A stretch of DNA of 8,065 nt, from NCBI GenBank assembly GCA_024654345.1, contig JANLIN010000083.1, positions 1 through 8,065 of the forward strand, given 5' to 3'. The notes under the pieces were generated by a model. The model had not been told where the DNA came from. It did no database searches and saw only the letters and a list, made by a program, of their open reading frames with translations. This DNA comes from Candidatus Komeilibacteria bacterium (GTDB lineage: Bacteria; Patescibacteriota; Patescibacteriia; UBA1558). The stretch's first letter is position 1. Each line of letters opens with the position of its first letter. Of the stretch, positions 1 through 6,300 are shown in pieces. The translations under genes and the position numbers were made by a program.

Positions 1-221
1 ATGCTGAGGCCGGTATCGTCAACCTGACTGAAACAGGTCATTGGTCCCGGATGCCGGACGGACTGGTATATATTTTGCCGGAAGAAACAAAAATTGTTCA
101 ATCCTATGGCCTAACACCCGACGTATTAAAGAAATTGGAACACGGCGGTCGTAAAGTTTTTTGCGGCTTAAACAGATTGGGGTGTAAAACACTAACACCT
201 TTAACGAAGGAACTAAATTGA
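1..221 (+). CDS. 3' end of an unrecognised gene (N-terminus outside window)
   Basis: An open frame enters from the left edge (first full codon at base 3) and ends at TGA 219-221, giving the last 72 residues of a protein. The visible part reads AEAGIVNLTETGHW at its start and ends LTPLTKELN. It is a mixed, soluble-looking sequence with a basic stretch (KKLEHGGRK) and two cysteines (VFCGLNRLGCK). There is no membrane segment. I do not recognise the family. Support for it being real is positional: it stops 11 bases before the ATG of the next + strand gene, with a Shine-Dalgarno sequence directly behind the stop codon, as expected inside an operon. The opposite strand also has an open frame here (19-294), but that frame runs across this stop and into the next gene and has no context to support it. 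Confidence 0.6.
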   Translation, partial: AEAGIVNLTETGHWSRMPDGLVYILPEETKIVQSYGLTPDVLKKLEHGGRKVFCGLNRLGCKTLTPLTKELN

Positions 222-228
222 AAGGAAG
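222..228 (+). promoter_or_regulatory. Shine-Dalgarno sequence for the 147-residue gene
   Basis: AAGGAAG lies 4 bases before the ATG at 233 (6 bases if AAGGA is taken as the core) and directly after the TGA of the preceding gene. It fixes the start of the 147-residue gene and supports translation of both genes from one message. Confidence 0.7.
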
Positions 229-232
229 ATAA

Positions 233-676
233 ATGAAGAACAACGCTCTTAACAGGATTGCGGTCATCACAGAAACGGGTGAAACGGAGTACATCTACAC
301 GCCGTACTATGAAGGCGACACGCCTGTATCACTGGCAGAGAGCTTATCAAAAGAGCTAATGGCGATAGGCGAGAGATTCGCGCTTTTTGGCTCGATCGAT
401 ATTCAATGTGATTTGGCTTCGGAAGATATTTCGTTTGATAGATTTGGCAGCTTAATCAACACACCGGGAAAACTCACCGTAATCATTCCTCTTGAATGCA
501 AGATCACTGTCAAATACTTTTTACCGAGAATAAAATCCAGCGCACATTCCACTACCTCACAAAAAAACATCGAAACAAAATTCGATAATTTGAAAGCGCA
601 GGAGCCTTGCCTCGGACTAATGCGCTCAAGCAGCACCAAAGAGGAGCACCTCAATCCGATACTGCGTAAAAGTTAA
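233..676 (+). CDS. Hypothetical protein, 147 residues
   Basis: ATG at 233 follows a good Shine-Dalgarno sequence, and the stop is TAA 674-676, three bases before a terminator hairpin. I do not recognise the protein. Residues 1-100 look like a compact alpha/beta domain: strand-like segments (RIAVITETG, YIYTPYY, KLTVIIPLE, ITVKYFLP) surround a helical stretch (SLAESLSKELMAIGERFALF). The last 45 or so residues are polar, rich in Ser, Lys and Glu, and probably flexible. No signal peptide, membrane helix or obvious catalytic motif is visible. It is the last gene of a + strand operon with the partial gene upstream and converges on gyrB. A frame on the other strand (403-654) overlaps it but lacks a Shine-Dalgarno sequence and context. 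Existence of the gene is likely; function is unknown. Confidence 0.7.
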   Translation: MKNNALNRIAVITETGETEYIYTPYYEGDTPVSLAESLSKELMAIGERFALFGSIDIQCDLASEDISFDRFGSLINTPGKLTVIIPLECKITVKYFLPRIKSSAHSTTSQKNIETKFDNLKAQEPCLGLMRSSSTKEEHLNPILRKS

Positions 677-678
677 AC

Positions 679-710
679 AAAAAAACCGATGTCAAATGAC
701 GTCGGTTTTT
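679..710. terminator. Bidirectional Rho-independent terminator between convergent genes
   Basis: Arms 681-693 and 698-710 pair over 13 positions (core ACCGATGTC / GACGTCGGT, one G-U wobble) around the tetraloop AAAT. The left arm begins in a run of seven A and the right arm ends in five T. The hairpin therefore has a U-tract when read in either direction. It sits 2 bases after the stop of the + strand gene and 20 bases after the stop of gyrB on the - strand, so it can end both transcripts. Confidence 0.88.
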
Positions 711-730
711 GCTTATACAAAAATCTAGAG

Positions 731-2764
731 TTAGATATCTAAATTCTTCACCTGTTTGGCGCGGGTCTGGATGAACTTCTTGCGAGGGGCCACTTCCCCA
801 CCCATCAAGATCTCGAATATTTCATCGGCCTTTTCCACGTCCTCAATCGTCACTTGTTTCAAGATGCGCGTCGCGGGATCCATCGTAGTTTCCCAAAGCT
901 GTTCGGCGTTCATCTCTCCTAAACCTTTGTAGCGTTGAATATTGACCTTACCGACCTTTTCACCAACACCGCGTTCACCGGCACTAACTTCCGCACCGGT
1001 CTCCTCGTCTTCAACGACCTCACTAATATCAGCATCCTTAATGTCGACGCCCATGGATTTTAGCTCATCATTCAGCTGTTCTTGGAAATAAATATAACGA
1101 AAGTCTTTGCCTTTTTGTAAACGGTAAAGAGGCGGTTGCGCCACGTACAAATGTCCCTGCCGAATCAACTCCGCGAAATAGCGATAAAACAAAGTTAACA
1201 GAAGCGTCCGAATGTGTGCGCCATCAACGTCGGCGTCGGTCATGATGATGACTTTGTTGTAGCGCAATTTTTCGACATCAAAATCCTCCCCAAAACCGGC
1301 TCCCAAGGCAATAATCAGAGACTTTATTTCATTATTGGCCAGCATCTTGTCCACACGCGCCCGCTCTACGTTTAGAACCTTACCTCTGAGGGGCAAAATG
1401 GCCTGATACTCGCGATTGCGGCCTTGCTTGGCACTTCCGCCGGCGCTATCTCCCTCAACGATGAAAATCTCCGATTTATCACTGCTGCGAGAGGAACAAT
1501 CAGCCAGTTTGCCCGGCAAAGTCATGCCGTCCAAGGCACCTTTGCGCAAGACGGTATCACGAGCACTACGAGCGGCTTTCCGTGCCTGCGCCGCCAATAG
1601 ACATTTGCCCAAAATCTCCCTGGCATCACGCGGATTCTCCTCCAGATAAGCGGAGAAATAATCACCAAAGATAGATTCTACGGCCGAGCGCACTTCGGCG
1701 TTGCCGAGTTTGGCTTTGGTCTGACCTTCGAATTGCGGTTCCGGCAATTTAACGGAAATCACGGCGGTCAATCCCTCGCGCACATCTTCGCCGGTGAGGT
1801 TCTCATCTTTTTCTTTCAAGATACTATTGCTCCGCGCATAATTGTTGAGGGTGCGAGTCAGCGCACTGCGAAAACCCATGACGTGCATACCGCCCTCGAC
1901 TGTGTGAATATTATTAGCATAGGAATACAACGACTCCCTGAATTCACCGACATATTGCACGGCTATCTCCACCTGGATGACCTCGTCAACTTGTTTATCG
2001 ATGTAGAAAACTTTCTCTTGCTTGATTTCGTTGTTGCGATTCAAATGTTTGACGTACGAAGCTATACCGCCGTCAAAATAGAAACTATGAGACCTTTTTT
2101 TATCGGCCTCTCTTTCATCAAGGATGTTGATTCGTACTCCTTTGGTAAGATAAGCCTGCTGACGCAAATGATCCACGATGGTGTCCCAATTGAATTCCGT
2201 CACGGTAAAAATGGTCGGGTCTGGTTTGAAAATTTGCTTGGTGCCTGTTTCCTTGGAGGTACCGACCGTTTTTAGTTTTGATTTAACTTCACCCTGCGAA
2301 AATTCCATGGCCCAGATCTTGCCGTCGCGTTGGACTTCCGTTCGTACCCACGAGGATAAAGCGTTCACCACGGAAATACCAACACCATGCAATCCGCCGG
2401 ATACTTTGTAACCACCATCACCGAATTTTCCCCCGGCGTGCAAGGTTGTCATAACCGTTTCCAAGGCGCTTTTCTTGGTAGTCTTATGTTTGTCCACCGG
2501 AATACCACGACCATTGTCAGCCACCGACACCTTGCCATCCGGCAAAAGACAAATTTCAATGGCCGTACAATAACCGGCCATCGCTTCGTCGATGGAGTTG
2601 TCCACCGCTTCCCAAATCAAATGATGCAAACCTTCGCCGGCAGTGTTGCCGATGTACATTCCCGGTCGTTTTCGGACCGGTGCCAACCCTTCCAAAACAG
2701 TGATATTGCTAGCCGTATATGAATTAGCTTTGTCTTTTTTAGAGTCAGATTTTTTAGCAGGCAT
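731..2764 (-). CDS. gyrB: DNA gyrase subunit B
   Basis: This is the ATPase/TOPRIM subunit of DNA gyrase, which pairs with GyrA to introduce negative supercoils using ATP. Numbered from the ATG at 2764 (677 residues), the GHKL ATPase domain has the catalytic-base Glu52 in WEAVDNSIDEA, the Mg/ATP motif ADNGRGIP (82-89), the lid GLHGVG (124-129) and the QTK loop with Lys350. The TOPRIM domain has EGDSA (Glu437) and the acidic DADVD (510-514). The C-terminal part has RYKGLGEMNAEQLWETTMDP and ends NLDI, which is typical of GyrB rather than ParE. Length is close to Gram-positive GyrB proteins; the large insert of the ~804-residue E. coli protein is absent. A Glu-rich insert (EVVEDEETGAEVSAGERG) precedes RYKGLGEM. 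The N-terminal ~15 residues are Lys/Ser-rich. The frame extends to a TTG at 2782, but ATG 2764 is preferred; neither has a clear Shine-Dalgarno sequence. gyrA, dnaA and dnaN are not adjacent. Confidence 0.97.
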   Translation of the reverse strand: MPAKKSDSKKDKANSYTASNITVLEGLAPVRKRPGMYIGNTAGEGLHHLIWEAVDNSIDEAMAGYCTAIEICLLPDGKVSVADNGRGIPVDKHKTTKKSALETVMTTLHAGGKFGDGGYKVSGGLHGVGISVVNALSSWVRTEVQRDGKIWAMEFSQGEVKSKLKTVGTSKETGTKQIFKPDPTIFTVTEFNWDTIVDHLRQQAYLTKGVRINILDEREADKKRSHSFYFDGGIASYVKHLNRNNEIKQEKVFYIDKQVDEVIQVEIAVQYVGEFRESLYSYANNIHTVEGGMHVMGFRSALTRTLNNYARSNSILKEKDENLTGEDVREGLTAVISVKLPEPQFEGQTKAKLGNAEVRSAVESIFGDYFSAYLEENPRDAREILGKCLLAAQARKAARSARDTVLRKGALDGMTLPGKLADCSSRSSDKSEIFIVEGDSAGGSAKQGRNREYQAILPLRGKVLNVERARVDKMLANNEIKSLIIALGAGFGEDFDVEKLRYNKVIIMTDADVDGAHIRTLLLTLFYRYFAELIRQGHLYVAQPPLYRLQKGKDFRYIYFQEQLNDELKSMGVDIKDADISEVVEDEETGAEVSAGERGVGEKVGKVNIQRYKGLGEMNAEQLWETTMDPATRILKQVTIEDVEKADEIFEILMGGEVAPRKKFIQTRAKQVKNLDI

Positions 2765-2842
2765 GACTTGTATTTTAAACAAAAAAAATAATGATATAAT
2801 AGCCGTCTAAATCAGCTTTTTGAGGCCATTTTAGTGACTTTT

Positions 2843-2881
2843 AACCACTATTATAATAGCATGATTGGGCCTAAAAAACAA
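2843..2881 (-). promoter_or_regulatory. Possible gyrB promoter with palindromic -10 region
   Basis: On the - strand a perfect TATAAT lies at 2855-2850, about 90 bases before the gyrB ATG. It would give a leader of roughly 80 bases. The -35 match is weak: TTTTTT (2878-2873) at 17-base spacing, or TTGTTT (2881-2876) at 20. The hexamer sits in the perfect 12-base palindrome CTATTATAATAG (2848-2859), so the + strand also has a TATAAT. AT-rich DNA produces such matches by chance, so this is only a candidate. Confidence 0.3.
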
Positions 2882-2901
2882 GCGATGAAACGGGGGGAAA
2901 T

Positions 2902-3039
2902 GAGGCGAGGAAGCGTGGACGCGTGGAAGCGTTGAGATGAAGCGTGGAAGCGTTGAGATGAAGCGTGGAAGCGTGGAAGCGAGAAAGCGTGGAAGCGTGG
3001 AAGCGAGAAAGCGTGGAAGCGTAGAAGCGCTGAAGCGAA
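2902..3039. repeat. GAAGCG minisatellite, 8-base period with higher-order units
   Basis: The basic unit is 8 bases, GAAGCGTG and variants (GAAGCGAG, AAAGCGTG, GAAGCGTT, GAAGCGTA, GAAGCGCT). Two higher-order units are perfect tandem duplicates. A 21-base unit (GAAGCGTT-GAGAT-GAAGCGTG) occurs at 2926-2946 and 2947-2967. A 24-base unit (GAAGCGTG-GAAGCGAG-AAAGCGTG) occurs at 2968-2991 and 2992-3015. Degenerate units follow to 3039 and precede from 2902. The + strand of the array is strongly purine-rich. Replication slippage explains the structure. No function is evident. Confidence 0.9.
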
Positions 3040-3064
3040 AGTCTTAGATAATCTGTGCCTCGTC

Positions 3065-3128
3065 ACCGACAACGAGTTCAATCGGGTTTAGTTATTCGGT
3101 GTCGCTCGGGGATCGGCGTGGCAGCCCG
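3065..3128 (+). repeat. Direct repeat copy A (~63 bases)
   Basis: It starts ACCGACAACGAGTTCAA and ends GGCGTGGCAGCCCG. It aligns along its whole length to copy B at 3172-3233 with a few substitutions and a 2-3 base indel in the middle. The two copies start 107 bases apart. The 5-base stem CTCGT/ACGAG at its left end (3063-3076 region) is weak. Confidence 0.75.
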
Positions 3129-3171
3129 TTTGAATACATACTATTGACCCGCAGAAAAGACGGGTAGCGAT

Positions 3172-3233
3172 ACCGACAACGAGTCCAAGGGTGACGGTAT
3201 TCGGTGTCGTTCGGGTGTCGGTGTGGCAGCCCG
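3172..3233 (+). repeat. Direct repeat copy B (~62 bases)
   Basis: This is the partner of 3065-3128. Shared blocks are ACCGACAACGAG, TATTCGGTGTCG, TCGG and GTGGCAGCCCG. In this copy the first seven bases (ACCGACA, 3172-3178) are complementary to TGTCGGT at 3216-3222, so a transcript could fold into a long-looped hairpin. Copy A has lost part of that pairing. It resembles a short interspersed intergenic repeat more than a gene. Confidence 0.75.
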
Positions 3234-3284
3234 CTGTAAAACAACGAAGACTAAGGAAGCTAGGAAACTCCATTCTTCTTCCCT

Positions 3285-3306
3285 CCTCGCCTCAACGCTT
3301 CCACGC
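3285..3306 (-). repeat. Inverted copy of the minisatellite flank
   Basis: CTCAACGCTTCCACGC at 3291-3306 is the exact reverse complement of 2921-2936 and 2942-2957, and CCTCGCCTCA at 3285-3294 is the reverse complement of 2901-2910. The intergenic region is thus bounded on both sides by the same motif in opposite orientation, with about 350 bases between the arms. Confidence 0.75.
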
Positions 3307-3321
3307 CTCCTCCCCGTCCCT

Positions 3322-6300
3322 CTATCCTTTCATCTTCTTCGCCTTCAGATAGGTCGTGATCGCCGCTAGGGCTTTTTGTTCTGTTTCACTTAAACGATCA
3401 CGGACGAGATCCGTTATCTTGTTTATTAGTAACAGTCCTGATTGGGTTGAGTCTCCGTCCGCGAATTTTTTGGCAAAGGTTTCCACGGTTTCAAACAGCT
3501 GACTACCGGGATCGGCGGCTAGACTGCCCGTTGTCTGACGGGCTTGTTTTATCTCCGCTTCAAAAAACTTGATAAACTGCACCTTATCATGTGGTTCATC
3601 CAAATCAAGCTTATGCAACTGAGAATACCAGTAAGCCTGCAACATGCCAGTGATGGCTTGCATGTTTTCTTGTTTCACTTCATAGCGGAGAACGGTATTA
3701 AGAACTTTTTCCAGATCACCGTTGGTCAATTTTTTTATGGCCTCCGTATCATTGCTAGTCAGCACGTTCATGATCTCATCCAGCTTCTCCTGTGACTCTT
3801 TCTTCACTTCCACTATCATCTGTTCCCGCACCACCGCCATTTCGCGCAAGGAGGGACGAGATATGCCAGGCAAACCATGAGGGGTGCCATCCACGGAGAA
3901 TATTTCATTGCCACCGCGACCATTGGGCCAGGCTACGAAAGCGGTGCTATGAGCGTTTTCTATTTTGACAGATTTGCCCGACGGCAAGAATCCCGCTACC
4001 ACACCGGCCAGAAAACCGGCCCGACGTAATATGGCAGCTGCCAAGACAGCAAAGTCGGCGCAGACACCGGCGTATTTTTTACCGTCGAACGATTTTTCCC
4101 TATCCGGATACCGCTCCCGCAATTCATCCACGCGCGCCTCCATGATCTCCAGCCTTTCATCCAAAGACTTATTTTTTTTCAAAGGAATCACTTCACCGTT
4201 ATTGTTATCATAAAAACTGATCGACCGCACGTATTGTTCGATCAACTCCACCTGCTCTTTGGGGGGCTTTGCTTTGATCTCTTGTAAAAATAAATCAATA
4301 TCTTCGGGTAGCTCCACCAGCGGTTTGAGCATTTCATCCTGATGGGCCCGGACAAATCCTTGTCGAAATTTTCCGTACTGCTCAGCCGAGACATCAAGCA
4401 TCATCCGCGGCACTTCATCTGTCTCCAGAGAGAAGACAACCTCTTGAGCGGACTTAGTATCCGAGACTAGCCCTTCTCCCAAAGCTGAAATATCTACCGG
4501 CAGGGGTATTTCTTTGCCACCTTTGATACCTTTCACCCGCTCGCTGATAATATTGGCATCCAGTGGCTTGGGTAATTTCACCTGACGATTGACGTGCGGC
4601 AAGGTAATGGTGATATCTTTGGATTTTTCCACCGGACTAGGGCTGATGGGAAACTGGTAAGAGGCATCCCAGCTATTGCCGGACAGACAACCGTAAATAC
4701 CGGTGACAATGAGATCACCGATCGGTTCCCGAAAACGCATCACTTCCACATCCGGAACATTTTCCGGATCACCACCCATCATCGTATCCATACTGCTGGG
4801 ATTGAGATAATTGGCCGGATCAGTACCCCAGAGGGTGCCGCTGGAGTCGGCAGAAAAACCGGAGTAGCCATCATAACCACGCCACGGTGATTCCTTGCGC
4901 CAGAGCGTGCTGGGAAAGGTCTTGGTGGCCAATTTTTCCGCCGTCAGTCGTTTATCTTTCTTGGCGGACATAGTCCGTAAAAACTGTCCAGGAATATCCC
5001 ACATCACCGCCGTCATCCCCCGCCCTATTTGCCGGCTGGTTTCAACCATAGTTTTAATTTTATCGACACCAGTTTGTCGGTTTCTCTCCGCCAAGACTGA
5101 GTCGTTCGCAAGATAATGGTTAATATCCCGAGACAACTCGGGGCCATCGAACTCCTTCTCCACCGCTGTCGAGACCAGATTTTTTGACTCTATCTTTACG
5201 GCTTTTTTCTTTTTTAGTAACTGCCAGACAAAAGTGGTATAATCGCCGGCTAGGCCCTGAACAATACACTCCTTAGAAACGCCCTCCATGCGAAGTCGTT
5301 CGCGCATTTCCCAGGCGCGGTCAGAGTCGAGTCCGGCCAGGCTCATGGCAATTTTATCTTTATCAACACCTTCCTTGAGAAGTCGTTCGCGCATTTCCCA
5401 GGCGCGGTCAGAGTCGAGTCCGGCCAGACTAATGGCAATTTTATCTTTATCAACACCTTCCTTGAGAAGTCGTTCGCGCATTTCCCAAGCTCGAGGAGAG
5501 TCCAGTCCGGCCAGACCAAGAGCAACCCAGTTTCTAAGATAACCATGCTTGATAAACTGTTCGCGCATTTCCCAAGCTCGAGGAGAGTCTAGTCCGGCCA
5601 GACCCCTGGCTATTACTCCTTTATCAACACGTTCCTTGATAAATCGTTCGCGCATTTCCCAAGCGCGAGGAGAGTCCAGTCCGACTAAATTCGTGGCAAT
5701 ATAAACTTTATCAACACCTTCCTTGAGAAGTCGTTCACGCATTTCCCAGGATCGGTCGGAGTCCAACCCGGCCAGACCTAAAGCAATACTGCTCTTCGAA
5801 ACGCCCTCCCTAATCAACCGTTCGCGCATTTCCCAGGCACGGGGGGAATCCAATCCGCACAGACCCTCAACGATAGCGTTTCTATAATCAGACCCCATAT
5901 CAACGTGTTCCTCACGTATTTGCCAGGCACGGTCAGAGTCCAATCCACACATACTCCTAAGGATGAAGTATCTACTAACCCATTCCTTCAAATACACCTC
6001 CAACGTGTCCAGTATCTTCTCTTCCGTCAGATATTTTGTCTCATATTCCGATTCATTCTCCACGGCGGCGGAGATTTTATTTGTCATTTCATAGGTGTAC
6101 AGCTCAGCCGCTATCTGATCGACGACAGACGGAATTGTTTTTTTTGCCTCCCGAATATAGGTGGCGGCTGCTCTACGATTATGTTCTAGCTCCACCCACG
6201 CCGGCACCTGAGACAAGGATACATTATTAAAGTCAGGCGCCCACCATCCCAAAGCAAAGCCTATCTCGTTCGCCTCTTGAAACTGTCCTCGATCCCGCAG

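Larger units (their letters stand above)
2783..3321. other. 539-base intergenic region without a credible gene
   Basis: This stretch separates gyrB from the downstream (3') end of the giant - strand gene. It contains the AT-rich gyrB leader and promoter candidate (2783-2880), the minisatellite (2902-3039), an unremarkable 25 bases, two copies of a ~63-base direct repeat (3065-3128 and 3172-3233), and a short G+A-strand tail (3280-3320) with inverted copies of the minisatellite unit. The open frames in it (2851-3081 and 3088-3273, both - strand) are translations of the repeats, such as recurring RFHASS or LPRFHAF, and have no Shine-Dalgarno sequence or codon character. I see no tRNA, rRNA or clear terminator for the giant gene here. 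Confidence 0.7.

Noticed and set aside
1733..2275. + strand open frame of 180 residues inside gyrB
   Set aside because: It lies antisense to conserved GyrB coding sequence and has no independent signals.
2765..2782. TTG at 2782 as the gyrB start (six extra residues)
   Set aside because: The ATG at 2764 is a better start codon, the extra residues match nothing typical of GyrB, and no Shine-Dalgarno sequence favours the TTG.
2902..3039. CRISPR array
   Set aside because: The units are 8, 21 and 24 bases, adjoin directly with no unique spacers, and there are no cas genes nearby.
2851..3081. - strand open frame of 76 residues with recurring RFHASS / LPRFHAF peptides
   Set aside because: It is a translation of the 8-base minisatellite. 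The repeat period is not a multiple of three, and there is no Shine-Dalgarno sequence or conserved-domain character.
3148..3166. Terminator for the giant gene (hairpin ACCCG-cagaaaaga-CGGGT)
   Set aside because: The stem has only five pairs with a nine-base loop and no following U-tract on the - strand, and it lies over 150 bases beyond the stop codon.
3088..3273. - strand open frame of 61 residues with a duplicated GCH-(A/T)-D motif
   Set aside because: The duplicated peptide simply reflects the two ~63-base DNA repeats, and no start signal or gene context supports it.
5288..5542. + strand open frame with a perfectly periodic RSRSRISQARSESSPARL peptide
   Set aside because: It is the antisense shadow of repeat array 2. 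The 87-base period is a multiple of three, so every frame stays open and looks repetitive.
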